Assembly: GCF_014650915.1 (NCBI RefSeq)
Contig: NZ_BMVW01000003.1
Location: forward strand, 347,384-411,383
Length of the DNA stretch: 64,000 bases
Direction: 5' to 3'
Origin: Streptomyces poonensis
GTDB lineage: Bacteria; Actinomycetota; Actinomycetes; Streptomycetales; Streptomycetaceae
Shown here: one piece after another, positions 35,405 to 43,937 of the stretch
Layout of the letters: every line of letters starts with the position of its first letter
Position numbering within the stretch: the stretch's first letter is position 1
Notes under the pieces: model-generated
The model's input: the letters and a program-made list of their open reading frames with translations, nothing else
Told to the model about the DNA's origin: nothing
The model's database searches: none
Position numbers and translations under genes: made by a program

Positions 35405-36301
35405 TCAACGGCTGAATCCGGCGGTCAGACCGCTCAGCAGCTGGCGGCGGCCGAACGCGTACAGCACGAGGACGGGCAGCGTGGTGAGGACGACAGCGGC
35501 GAGAACGGCGGGAACGTTGACGCCGTACTCGCCCTGGAAGGTCCACAGTGCGAGCGGCAGGGTCCGTTGGCCGGGACTCTGGGTGAGGACCAGTGGCAGC
35601 AGGAATCCGTTCCAGATGGTCAGTGCGTTGAAGATGGTCACGGTGAGGATGGCCGGCCGGGTGAGCGGGGCCGCCAGCCGCCACAGTGTCGTCCATTCGG
35701 TGGCGCCGTCGACCCGCATCGAGTCGAACAGCTCTTTGGGCACGTCGCGGACGAAGTTGGCGAGCACCAGCACGGACAGCGGGATGGCGAAGGCGATCGA
35801 CGGGAGGATCAGCGCCGGCAGGCTGTCGTACAGACGCAGTCTGATGATGATCAGGTAGACCGGGATCACCGTCGCCTGCAGGGGGATGGCCAGGCCCATG
35901 AGGAACAGCCCGTTCATGGCGCGGAGGACCCGCATGCGCCAACCGCGGACGATCGCGTAGGCCGCCATGAAGGAGAACAGGACCGCCGGCACCACTGCGC
36001 CGACGGTGACCACGACGCTGTTCATGAAGTAGCGGAGGAAATCGGACTCGAGGACCAGCCGGTAGTTCTCCAGTGTCGGGTCGGCCGAAGGCACCAGCGG
36101 GTTGCTCGCGTAGTAGCGGCTCTGGGCCTTGAGGCTGGTGATGAGAGTCCAGTACAGGGGTACGGCGACGACGACGAACCAGAGCCATCCGGCCAGGCCG
36201 CCGGCCCAGTTGCGCCGGCGGGCCGCCGGACGGGAGGGGCGTTGCCGCTCGCGGTGGGTGCCCTTCTGCGGTCGTCGCGTCTCGGTCGGCGTGATGGTCA
36301 C
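35405..36301 (-). CDS. Carbohydrate ABC transporter permease (MalG type), locus 2
   Basis: 298 residues with six spans. The N-terminus is basic, the EAA loop reads ELFDSMRVDGATEWTTLWRLAAPLTRPA and the C-terminus ends LLSGLTAGFSR. The GTG start at 36301 lies one base after the stop of the preceding permease. It is the membrane partner of that permease in the second importer. Its C-terminus differs from the ghost tail that follows, consistent with replacement of an older permease. Confidence 0.88.
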   Translation of the reverse strand: MTITPTETRRPQKGTHRERQRPSRPAARRRNWAGGLAGWLWFVVVAVPLYWTLITSLKAQSRYYASNPLVPSADPTLENYRLVLESDFLRYFMNSVVVTVGAVVPAVLFSFMAAYAIVRGWRMRVLRAMNGLFLMGLAIPLQATVIPVYLIIIRLRLYDSLPALILPSIAFAIPLSVLVLANFVRDVPKELFDSMRVDGATEWTTLWRLAAPLTRPAILTVTIFNALTIWNGFLLPLVLTQSPGQRTLPLALWTFQGEYGVNVPAVLAAVVLTTLPVLVLYAFGRRQLLSGLTAGFSR

Positions 36302-36302
36302 G

Positions 36303-37205
36303 TCAGGCCCCCTCGAGTTGGCTCGCGCCGGCGTCCCGGCCGCCGAGCCGGCGCAGCAGCAGGGCGAGGGCCAGACCCACCAGGACGAGGATGACCGCGA
36401 TGGCGCTGGCCGGTCCCATCAGGCTGGCCTGGAAGCCCCGCTTGTACATGTCCAGTGCGAGGACCCGGGTGGCGTCGCCGGGGCCGCCCTCGGTCAGGAC
36501 GAAGATGAGGTCGAAGAAGGTCAGCGACCCGACCACCATCAGGGTGGACGAGGTGATGATGGTGTACTTCAGCTGAGGCAGCGTGATGCTGAAGAACTGC
36601 CGGATCCGTCCGGCCCCGTCCAGCTGTGCCGCCTCGTACAGGGACTGCGGGATCTGCTGGACACCACCCTGGTAGATCAGGGAGTGGAACGGCACGAACT
36701 GCCAGGAGACGACGAAGACGACGACCCCGAACGCGAGCCAGGGCCGCCCCAGCCAGTCCTGGCTGAGCGCCTGGATCTTCAGCCCGGCGCCGAGCCCGAA
36801 GTTGGGGTCCAGCAGGGCCTTGTACGCGATCGCGATCGCCGCGGAGCTGAGCGTCACCGGCACGAAGTACACCACGCCCAGCACCGCACGGTAGCGCTGG
36901 CGGCCTGCCAGGAACGTGCCGATCAGGATGCTCAGCGGCGTCTGGACGGCCCAGGACACGGCCATCACCAGGAACGTCACCCAGAGGGCGTGCGGCAGCC
37001 CGGGGTCGGTGAGCACCGCACGCCAGCTGGTCAGCCCCGACGGCTGGATGGCGCCGATCCCGTCCCACGTGGTGAAGCTCAGCGCGAAGACACCGACGAG
37101 CGGAATCACGGCGAAGCCGACGAAGACCACCAGCGCGGGTGCCGCCAGCCACGGCAGGATGCTGCGCGGTTCGCGACGCGGCGGACGGCCGGTGAGTGCG
37201 CTCAT
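36303..37205 (-). CDS. Sugar ABC transporter permease (MalF type), locus 2
   Basis: 300 residues with six spans. Seen are VFALSFTTWDGIG after the first span and the EAA loop SLYEAAQLDGAGRIRQFFSITLPQL, then FFDLIFVLTEGGPGDAT, a CUT1 signature. Its ATG overlaps the stop of the binding-protein gene as ATGA, so synthesis is coupled. It works with the downstream permease and the Tat-type lipoprotein; again no ATPase is encoded in the locus. Confidence 0.9.
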   Translation of the reverse strand: MSALTGRPPRREPRSILPWLAAPALVVFVGFAVIPLVGVFALSFTTWDGIGAIQPSGLTSWRAVLTDPGLPHALWVTFLVMAVSWAVQTPLSILIGTFLAGRQRYRAVLGVVYFVPVTLSSAAIAIAYKALLDPNFGLGAGLKIQALSQDWLGRPWLAFGVVVFVVSWQFVPFHSLIYQGGVQQIPQSLYEAAQLDGAGRIRQFFSITLPQLKYTIITSSTLMVVGSLTFFDLIFVLTEGGPGDATRVLALDMYKRGFQASLMGPASAIAVILVLVGLALALLLRRLGGRDAGASQLEGA

Positions 37206-38512
37206 TTGCCGGTGACCGCGTTGAGGTTGCGGGCGAACTGCTCCGGTGAGACGGACAGCTGGAACAACTTGACGATGTTGTCCAGCAGGGTCTCGGCGGC
37301 CGTCGGGCTGAGCGCCTGGTCCCAGGACTGGGTGAACACCTCGGCCTTGCTGGCGAGGTCGTAGGTGAACTGCAGGAAGTCCGCGCTCTCGGAGGCGGCC
37401 AGCAGCTTCTCCGTACCCAGCCGGATCGGGACCGACCCGTTGCCGATCCACTTCTTCACCTCGGCGTCCTGGAGGACGCCGGTGGCGAAGAAGTCCTTGG
37501 CGACCTTCTTCTGCTCGGCACTGGCCTTCGAGGAGATGGAGAGGTACTGGGCGGGGTTGCCGACGGCGCCGCTCGGATCGCCCTTGCCGCCCTCCACGGG
37601 TGGGAAGTTCATGAAGCCCAGCGCGCCGCTGGACACGAAGGTCCCGCCGTCGGTCTTCTGGATGCCGTACGACCAGGCCCCCTGCAGCATCATCGCGGCC
37701 CGTCCGGTGTACAGGAGTGCCTGGTCGGCGTTGGAGTCCGCGGTGATCGAGGAGAAGCCCTTGACGAACCCGTCGGCTTCGACCAGTTCCTGCACCTTGG
37801 TCAGCGCGGTGATGGCGTCCGGGTGGGACCAGGCGTCCTTCTCGCCCTCGGCGATGGCCTGGAACAGCTCGGGACCGCCGATGCGGTCGAACAGGAACTC
37901 CAGCCACATCATGTTCGTCCACCGGGACTGGCCACCGAGCGAGAACGGTGCGATGCCCTTGGCGTTGAACCGGGGCACCAGCGCCATGATGTCCTCCCAG
38001 GACTGCGGTGGTTCCACGCCGACCTGGTCGAAGACCTGTCTGTTGTAGTAGAGGACGATCGGCTGCACGGTCTCGCACGGCATCGCGTAGATCTTGCCGT
38101 CGACGGTCGCCGCGCCGAACGAGGTCGGGAACAGCCGCTCCTTGACCTCGGAGTGCTCGTCGAACCACGAGGTGAGGTCCTCGACCTGGCCCGCCTCCGC
38201 GTAGGTGCGCAGCGTCCCGCCGCCCCAGCCCCAGATGATGGTGGGTGCCTGCCCCGCACCGATGGCGGTCTTGATCTTCGTCTTGTACGCGTCGTTCTGG
38301 AAGGTGGTGTCCGCGATCTGATCGTCGGGGTGGGCCTTGTTGAACGCGTCCACGGCGCCGGCTCGGACGCCTTCCTGCGGCTGGCCGTTCAGGTACCAGT
38401 ACGTGGCCCCACCGCCGCTCTTGCCGGGACCGGACGAGCCGCAGGCCGCCAGCGCCGCGGAGACCGGCACACCGGCTGCCAGGCCGAGGAGGGTACGTCG
38501 GGAGAGCGCCAT
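37202..38512 (-). CDS. Sugar-binding lipoprotein with Tat-type signal, locus 2
   Basis: 436 residues. The signal is MALSRRTLLGLAAG with a twin-arginine motif, ending in the lipobox ALAACGSS, so export by Tat followed by lipidation is likely. The mature domain has WYLNGQPQEGVRAGAVDAFN and the CUT1 binding-protein middle QPIVLYYNRQVFDQVGVEPP. It is the first gene of the second importer operon (SBP, two permeases, GH3). LacI-type palindromes lie upstream. Confidence 0.9.
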   Translation of the reverse strand: MALSRRTLLGLAAGVPVSAALAACGSSGPGKSGGGATYWYLNGQPQEGVRAGAVDAFNKAHPDDQIADTTFQNDAYKTKIKTAIGAGQAPTIIWGWGGGTLRTYAEAGQVEDLTSWFDEHSEVKERLFPTSFGAATVDGKIYAMPCETVQPIVLYYNRQVFDQVGVEPPQSWEDIMALVPRFNAKGIAPFSLGGQSRWTNMMWLEFLFDRIGGPELFQAIAEGEKDAWSHPDAITALTKVQELVEADGFVKGFSSITADSNADQALLYTGRAAMMLQGAWSYGIQKTDGGTFVSSGALGFMNFPPVEGGKGDPSGAVGNPAQYLSISSKASAEQKKVAKDFFATGVLQDAEVKKWIGNGSVPIRLGTEKLLAASESADFLQFTYDLASKAEVFTQSWDQALSPTAAETLLDNIVKLFQLSVSPEQFARNLNAVTGK

Positions 38513-38565
38513 GTTTTTCTCCGCACTCGAGAGCCATCGGCTTCTCGTGAGTCGTGGTGAAAGGT

Positions 38566-38573
38566 TTTCGAAA
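38566..38573. promoter_or_regulatory. TTTCGAAA site near SBP promoter
   Basis: TTTCGAAA core within GGTTTTCGAAATGAC, 54 bases before the start of the locus 2 binding-protein gene. The same core recurs at 38735-38742, making it a candidate half of a looped LacI control region. Confidence 0.5.
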
Positions 38574-38726
38574 TGACGTTCTTCGAGCTCCGTTCGTGCA
38601 AGCTAGGTTTCGGTCTGACGCGCTGTCAAGGTGCGTGCATGCAGAGGCGTTGCGAGACCGCAGACAGCTGCGTAGTCTCGGGCCTCAGCGACCCTGGGAA
38701 GACATCGGCACGCACCCGACACGCAC

Positions 38727-38742
38727 CGAAACTGTTTCGAAA
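38727..38742. promoter_or_regulatory. LacI-type operator CGAAAC-T-GTTTCG
   Basis: Perfect 13-bp palindrome at 38727-38739, immediately continued by GAAAAT so that TTTCGAAA also appears at 38735-38742. It lies 169 bases from the TTTCGAAA site nearer the SBP gene and about 720 bases upstream of the LacI gene at 39459, its presumed regulator. Confidence 0.6.
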
Positions 38743-38744
38743 AT

Positions 38745-39458
38745 TCTCTGAGGAAGAGGGGCGCGGACGTCTGGCTGCGGCGGCTGGCACACTGTCGGTG
38801 CAGGTCATGCCGCGCCGACAGGACCCGGCACCGCCCATGCCGGACCGGGGCGTTGCCCTCTTGGCCGGGGCGACGGTGGTGGGCGGGACCGCGCAGCCCG
38901 GCAGCCGCCGGGTCGGCAACTGGCTGGGGCGTGCGGCCGAAGGCGGCGAAGGACGGACCGGGGGTCTGCGGGCGGTGCCTCCGTCGCATGTGTTCACGGA
39001 AATGCGAGGCGATCCGTCCGTCGGTGGAGGTCGCCCGACATGGCCGGTCGCCTCACGCTGTCGGCCTGGTCCGGGCGTTCACGACCGGCCAGGAGGGCGC
39101 GGCGGCGATCGTCCCGACCGGCCGGGGCTGCCCACCGGACTGGCTGCCCACCGGACTGCGGGTGCGGATCCCTCGCCGCCCGGGCGCTCGGGCAGGACGG
39201 CCCGGCAGCCGGCCCGCTGCGCCCGGGTACGGCCGGAGCCGGGCGCAAGCGCACGCGCACGGGGTGCGTGCATGCGGATCGGACCGCGTTCACCGGACGG
39301 ATCTCCCGCATCGTCGGACGTGTCGAGGCCGAGCGGCTCGTCGGTGGCTCCGCGGACGGGCTCATTGCCGGGTTGCCGTACGGTTGACCGGTTCCATTCG
39401 CGTTGCCGGTCCGACCGGCGCCTCACCACACCGGTGGACGTACGACTGGGAGGAACCG
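38745..39458. other. Gene-free stretch before lacI 2
   Basis: About 700 very GC-rich bases. Long frames exist on both strands but lack motifs, start signals or membrane character, and the LacI frame merely extends open through part of it. One plus-strand stretch ending GGSADGLIAGLPYG just before the regulator is weakly protein-like; I could not assign it. Confidence 0.4.
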
Positions 39459-40484
39459 ATGCGAGCGAACGCCAGGCGCACCACTTTGGCGGACATCGCC
39501 CGAGCGGCCGGGGTCTCGGTGGCGACCGTGTCCAAAGTGGTCAACGGCCGCGGTGACGTGGCGCCGCAGACCCGCGCCCGGGTGCAGGAACTCCTGCGTC
39601 AGCACGACTATCTCGCGCCCGTGTTCCGTCACACCGAGGCCATCGAAAACCCGACCATCGAGGTGCAGTTCGCGGGCGGCCTCAAATCGTACGTGGCCGA
39701 GACGCTGGAAGGCATCATCGACTCCGCCGCCGATTCGGGGGCCTCAGTGGTGATCAGCAAGGCGTCCCGCGCCCCGCACTGGGCCCGCGACCTGGTCTCG
39801 GCCGGGCGCCGCGCCGTCATCGCGGTCACCAGCGTGTACACCACAGCGCACCTGAAGGAACTGGCCCGGTCCGGGCTGCCGCTGGTCGTGCTGGACCCAC
39901 TGCACCTGCCGGACAGCCGGGTCCACAGCGTCGGGGCGACCAACTTCGCCGGCGGCCTGGCCGCGACCCGGCACCTGCTCTCCCTGGGCCACCGCCGCAT
40001 CGCCTACCTCGGCGGACCGGCCACGGCCGTGTGCAACCAGGCGCGCATGCACGGCTACCGCGCCGCCATGGAGGCGGAAGGAGCGCAGGTACCCGACACC
40101 TACGTCCGGGCCGGGGAATTCACTCACGAGACCGGGTTGTCCGGCGCCGCGGCGCTCCTGGCCCTGCAGGAGCCACCGACGGCGATCTTCGCAGGCAACG
40201 ACGAGATCGCCCTCGGTGTCGTCGAGACCGCCCGCGTCCGAGGTCTGCGCGTCCCCGAGGACATGAGCGTGGTCGGCTTCGACGACACGAGCCTCGCCCG
40301 GATGGCCTCACCGCCACTCACCACCGTGCGCCAGCCACTGCAGGAGATGGGCGGTGCCGCCCTGCGCACCGCCCTCCGGCTGGCCAACGGCGAGAAGGTC
40401 GAGTCCCACCACATCGAACTCGCCACCGAACTCGTGGTACGCGCCTCGACGGCGCCGCCCCGCGAAGCGACCTCGGCACCTTGA
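39459..40484 (+). CDS. LacI-family regulator of locus 2
   Basis: 341 residues. The ATG at 39459 follows GGGAGGA; the frame is open far upstream, but only from here does the HTH TTLADIARAAGVSVATVSKVVNGRGD begin correctly. The effector-binding domain contains FAGGLAATRHLLSLGHRRIAYL, AIFAGNDEIALGVVETARVRGL and VVGFDDTSLARMASPPLTTVRQP. It is divergent from the second importer operon across a long intergenic region holding CGAAAC/GTTTCG-type palindromes, so it most probably represses that operon until the imported oligosaccharide binds. Confidence 0.87.
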   Translation: MRANARRTTLADIARAAGVSVATVSKVVNGRGDVAPQTRARVQELLRQHDYLAPVFRHTEAIENPTIEVQFAGGLKSYVAETLEGIIDSAADSGASVVISKASRAPHWARDLVSAGRRAVIAVTSVYTTAHLKELARSGLPLVVLDPLHLPDSRVHSVGATNFAGGLAATRHLLSLGHRRIAYLGGPATAVCNQARMHGYRAAMEAEGAQVPDTYVRAGEFTHETGLSGAAALLALQEPPTAIFAGNDEIALGVVETARVRGLRVPEDMSVVGFDDTSLARMASPPLTTVRQPLQEMGGAALRTALRLANGEKVESHHIELATELVVRASTAPPREATSAP

Positions 40485-40497
40485 GACTGGCAGAGAA

Positions 40498-40887
40498 TCA
40501 ACACGTTGGTTCAATCTTCGTGGGGCTGCTGTTGGCGAGGGACGCGGTGAGGTCGGTGGGTGTCCGGAATCTGGCTGTCGAGGGCGGAATCGTGCAGCCG
40601 CGTTCGGCCAGGAGGGGCTGGACTTGGGGCTGGACTTGGTGAACAGCTCCGGTGAGGGTGCTGGTGTTGACTCCGAAGAGCTGGGCGAGGAGGTCGCGGG
40701 TGCCGAGTGTGCGCAGGTAGAGCACGGTGGCCAGGACTCGGTCGGCGGTGGTCGGCTTGTCCTTGGCTCCCGCGCCCCGAGCACGGATGCGTTCGCCTCC
40801 TCGCTGCCTGAGCCGTCCTTGCTCACGTAACTCACCCAGTTCCTGATCCATTCGGTCGATGAGTTCGTCCAGCACCGGTTCGGGCAT
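40498..40887 (-). CDS. Transposase-related HTH protein (ISAzo13-like N-terminal type)
   Basis: About 129 residues from ATG 40887: MPEPVLDELIDRMDQELGEL, GGERIRARGAGAKDKPTT, ADRVLATVLYLRTLGTRDLL, AQLFGVNTSTLTGAVHQV, ending TARFRTPTDLTASLAN. This is the stand-alone helix-turn-helix protein often labelled as ISAzo13-like transposase-related in Streptomyces. A 12-base duplication gives QVQPQVQP near the end. There is no catalytic partner beside it, so it is a remnant of a larger element or a stand-alone relic. It converges on the LacI gene with 13 bases between. Confidence 0.5.
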   Translation of the reverse strand: MPEPVLDELIDRMDQELGELREQGRLRQRGGERIRARGAGAKDKPTTADRVLATVLYLRTLGTRDLLAQLFGVNTSTLTGAVHQVQPQVQPLLAERGCTIPPSTARFRTPTDLTASLANSSPTKIEPTC

Positions 40888-41046
40888 GCCGGTCGCCGAA
40901 GCACAACGGCCGGAACGCGAGCCGCGAGATCGCGGCGACGGTCGATCTTCACTCATTCAGGTCAGTCACCCTTCATGCTGATGCGGCAGAACGCGCATCC
41001 GGGCATTTCGGGAGCAGAGCACGGCGGCCGAGAGGAGGCGCCGATC

Positions 41047-42090
41047 ATGGCAATGCCGCAGGGCTCGGCCGAACAGACATCCGCTCCGCCCGCAGGACAA
41101 GGTGCACTGACGGAATGGGCCCGCGACTGGAGCCCCGATCCCTCCCACACCGGCATCCCGGCCGTCGGCGGTCTACGGTTCGCGGTCTACGGCCGCATGT
41201 CGACCGAGGACCATCAAGATGCGGCCACATCGCAGGCCTGGCAGTTGCTGCGTGCTCAAGCTCTGGTGTCCGGCCACGGGCGGATCGTGACCGAGTTCTT
41301 CGATGCCGGCCGCAGCCGTACCCTGCCCTGGGCCCGCCGTCCGGAGGCCGCCGCCCTGCCGGCCGCGATGGCCGATGACGACCGCCCCTTCGACGCGGTC
41401 GTCATCGGCTCCAGCGAGCGCGCCTTCTACGGCAACCAGTTCGCGACCATGGCGCCGCTGTTCGAGCACTACGGCATCGCCGTCCGGGTGCCGGAGCTGG
41501 GCGGCGCCGTCAATCCGCATATCGCCGGGCAGGAGAAGCTGATGAGCCTGCAGGGCATCCTGTCCAAGCGGGAGATCGCCCGCGCCCGGATCCGGGCCCG
41601 CACCTCGATGACCGTGCAGAACCGCGACCAGGGCCGCTACCTCGGCGGCCGGCCACCCTACGGCTACCGCCTCGCCGATGCCGGACCACACCCCAACCGG
41701 GCCCTCGCACGCCGCGGCGTGCGAGCCCAACGCCTGGACATCGATGCGCAGTGCGGGCCGATCGTGTCCTGGATCTTCAGCCAGCGGCTGGCCCGGCACA
41801 ACGTCGCCCGCATCACCCGGGCCCTCAACGACGCCGCCGTCCCCTGCCCGGCCGCCGCCGATCCGGACCGCAACCCGCACCGGACAGGAACACGCTGGGG
41901 GCTGACCACTGTACGAGCCATCCTGGCCAACCCCCGCTACACCGGCCACCAGATCTGGAACCGCCAACGCACCGACCACGACCTGCTCGACCCGGTCAAC
42001 ACCAGCCTCGGCCACAACGACATCAGGTGCTGGAAGCTGAGGGAAGTCCCTGCTTCGCCTGGTGCGATGGCTGTACTCCGTGGTGTGTGA
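41047..42090 (+). pseudogene. Serine recombinase, copy 2 (3' end lost to insertion)
   Basis: The ATG is preceded by GGAGGCGCCGATC, identical to copy 1. The catalytic domain is intact: YGRMSTEDHQDAATSQAWQL with the nucleophile Ser, DAGRSRTLPWARRPE, SSERAFYGNQF and GILSKREIARARIRARTS. The recombinase domain begins LGGRPPYGYRLADAGPH and runs to LGHNDIRCW at about 42033. From there the frame enters foreign sequence and stops at 42090. The zinc ribbon and C-terminal coiled region present in copy 1 are missing. It lies in the same direction as copy 1, about 40 kb away. Confidence 0.85.
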
Positions 42091-42189
42091 GGTATGCGGA
42101 TGGGGGCGGGCTGACCGCCGCGGGACGCGGACGCCGGGAGATAGTGCGGATGCGGGCCGCCGAGTTGTTCGAGCGGGGCATCAAGCCGA
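42087..42189 (+). pseudogene. IS630-type transposase N-terminal fragment
   Basis: From a GTG, RYADGGGLTAAGRGRREIVR, then MRAAELFERGIKPMK, is the conserved start of streptomycete IS630-type transposases (MRYP.GGGLTA.GR.RRE.VR..AAELFE.G). It ends after about 34 codons exactly at the left end of the IS3 element. Its insertion point lies within the recombinase gene. Confidence 0.65.
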
Positions 42190-42256
42190 TGAAGCTTCCC
42201 CTTGATCGTGGACATCTGGAGACTGGGACCTGAGGTTCCAGAGGAAGTAGCACCAG

Positions 42257-42556
42257 GTGGGAAACAAGTACACGAAGCGGTACACCGAGGAGTTCAAGCG
42301 GGACGCGATCGCGCTTGTCGATTCCTCTGGCAAGACGCTCACCGCGGTCGCCCGGGAACTCGGCATCAGCTCGGAGTCCTTGCGCGGCTGGTACCGCCGG
42401 GCCAGAGCCGCCCGGGGCGAGGACGCCCGGGGCGAGCTGACCAGCGCTGAGCGTGAGGAACTGCGCCGGCTGCGCAAGGAGAACCGCGAGCAGCAGCAGA
42501 CGATCGAGATCCTGAAAAAAGCGACGGCCTTCTTCGTGAAGGAGAGCGACCGGTGA
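42257..42556 (+). CDS. IS3-family OrfA (helix-turn-helix subunit)
   Basis: 99 residues: KRYTEEFKRDAIALVDSSGK, LTAVARELGISSESLRGWYR (HTH), then a leucine-zipper-like heptad region SAEREELRRLRKENREQQQT and EILKKATAFFVKE. This is the standard IS3 OrfA that binds the terminal repeats. Six A residues followed by G (42515-42521) occur in the LKKAT codons, and the -1 frame stays open into orfB, the usual arrangement for programmed frameshifting to an OrfAB fusion. Confidence 0.88.
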   Translation: MGNKYTKRYTEEFKRDAIALVDSSGKTLTAVARELGISSESLRGWYRRARAARGEDARGELTSAEREELRRLRKENREQQQTIEILKKATAFFVKESDR

Positions 42557-43438
42557 CCGTGTTGTACCGGTTGATCCGCGCGGAGAAGGCGAACTATCCG
42601 GTCATGCTGCTGTGCCGGGTGCTGCACGTGACCCGCTCCTCCTGCTACGCCTGGCGCGAGGGCGAGGCCGCCCGCCAGGCCCGCCAGGCGGCCGACGACG
42701 CGCTCGCGCACGAGATCACCGTGCTGCACATCGCTTCCCGCAAGACCTACGGCGTCCCGCGCATCCACGCCGAGCTGCGGCGTCTGGGGCGGCGAGTGAA
42801 CCGCAAGCGCATCGCCCGCGTCATGCGTGAGCGCGACATCCGCGGCGTTACCCGCCGCAAGCGGCGCTCGCTGACCCGGCCGGATGCGAAGGCGAAGCCG
42901 GCCCCGGACCTGATCGGCCGCGACTTCCACGCCGAGCACCCCGGCACCAAGCTGGTCGGCGACATCACCTACCTTCCGACGGCCGAGGGCTGGCTCTACC
43001 TCGCCTGCTGGTCGGACCTGGCCACCCGCGAGGTCGTCGGCTACGCGATGGCCAACCACCACCGCGCCGAGCTCGTCGTGGACGCCCTCGACATGGCCCA
43101 CGGCCGAGGCGGTCTGGCCCGGATGCGTGGACCACAGTGATCGCGGAAGCGCGTACACGTCGGCTCAATTTCGCGCCCGAATAACAGAGTTGGGGCTACG
43201 GCAGAGCTGCGGACGCACCGGCTCGTGTTTCGACAACGCCGCAGCAGAGAGTTTCTGGGCCCTGCTCAAGGAAGAGATCGGAACCCGGACCTGGCCCGAC
43301 CGGGCCACCGCCCGCGCCGAGGTCTTCAACTTCATCGAGACCTTCTATGACCGCCGCCGCCTGCGCAAGCACAAAATCTTCGGCTACCTCACCCCGGCCG
43401 AGACCAGGCAGCGGCATCAACACGCCCTCGCGGCCTAA
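42553..43438 (+). pseudogene. IS3-family OrfB (DDE integrase), frameshifted
   Basis: Starts at GTG 42553 overlapping the orfA stop (GTGA). The HTH_21 region YGVPRIHAELRRLGRRVNRK and the rve integrase core GDITYLPTAEGWLYLACWSD (first Asp) are in one frame, which ends at 43140 after LARMRGPQ. HSDRGSAYTSAQF (second Asp) and NAAAESFWALLKEEIGT (catalytic Glu) follow in another frame from 43127 to 43438. The break falls between the first and second catalytic Asp, so no full catalytic triad is made and this copy should be immobile. Confidence 0.82.
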
Positions 43439-43471
43439 CGAACGAGTGTCCAGGATCACGGGGAAACTTCA

Positions 43472-43740
43472 GGTCGAGCCTCCACCACGCGAGTGACACA
43501 CCCTCGCCGCGCTCCGCCCCCTGAAAACCCCACATGCCTGCACCACGGCTACCAGCCGTCGCGCAGGCATGTCCTGTTTCCGCAGGTGAGAGACGCAGTA
43601 CCTGGACCGCCACCGCCTCACCCCCTCATCGAGCCGATCACGAGGCTCGAGGCCCCAGAAACGACGAAATACCGGTGAGTCACATGACTCGACCGGTAAT
43701 TCGTGAACGCTTCGGGACGATCTCGTGAACGTCCCCGGCT
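43472..43740. other. Junction between IS3 and tRNA-Leu
   Basis: About 270 bases without gene or clear repeat. It lies directly beyond the 3' end of the tRNA, where an integration-site scar would be expected. Confidence 0.35.
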
Positions 43741-43826
43741 GTGTCCGAGGGGGGACTTGAACCCCCACGCCCGATAAAGGGCACTAGCACCTCAAGCTAG
43801 CGCGTCTGCCATTCCGCCACCCGGAC
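43741..43826 (-). tRNA. tRNA-Leu (anticodon GAG)
   Basis: 86 bases including the discriminator A; CCA is not encoded. The acceptor stem GTCCGGG (43826-43820) pairs with CTCGGAC (43748-43742). The anticodon stem GCTAGC/GCTAG encloses TTGAGGT with anticodon GAG. A long class II variable arm (TGCCCTTTATCGGGCG) and the T-loop GGGGGTTCAAGTCCCCC are present. The 3' end faces the accessory region to the left, the orientation seen when integrative elements use a tRNA 3' end. Confidence 0.95.
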
Positions 43827-43833
43827 TAGGTGT

Positions 43834-43869
43834 CTGTCGCCTGACCGGGGGTTTTCCCCGCGGCGACAG
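43834..43869 (-). other. Hairpin 5' of tRNA-Leu
   Basis: CTGTCGCC (43834-43841) and GGCGACAG (43862-43869) enclose an inner CGGGG/CCCCG stem. Lying just upstream of the tRNA on the minus strand, it could be a second terminator for the ALDH gene or a processing signal. Confidence 0.45.
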
Positions 43870-43937
43870 GACAACCATACCAAGGTTTCGCAGTGCCTTT
43901 CACCTGCGTATCCGTGCCGTGGGCGACCCCGCCGAAG

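Larger units (their letters stand above)
42190..43471 (+). mobile_element. IS3-family insertion sequence
   Basis: Element of 1282 bp with imperfect terminal inverted repeats. The left end begins TGAAGCTTCCCCTTGATCGT and the right end, in reverse complement, begins TGAAGTTTCCCCGTGATCCT; similarity continues through GGACA. Flanking bases (CCGA left, GGTC right) give no target duplication. It carries orfA and a frameshifted orfB. The missing duplication and the absence of IS630 and recombinase sequence on the right side point to a deletion after insertion. Confidence 0.85.

Noticed and set aside
38853..39458. N-terminal extension of the LacI regulator by about 200 codons
   Set aside because: The extension lacks domains, and the HTH begins correctly at ATG 39459 behind GGGAGGA.
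42190..43474. Target-site duplication around the IS3 element
   Set aside because: Flanking three- and four-base sequences do not match, so none is claimed.
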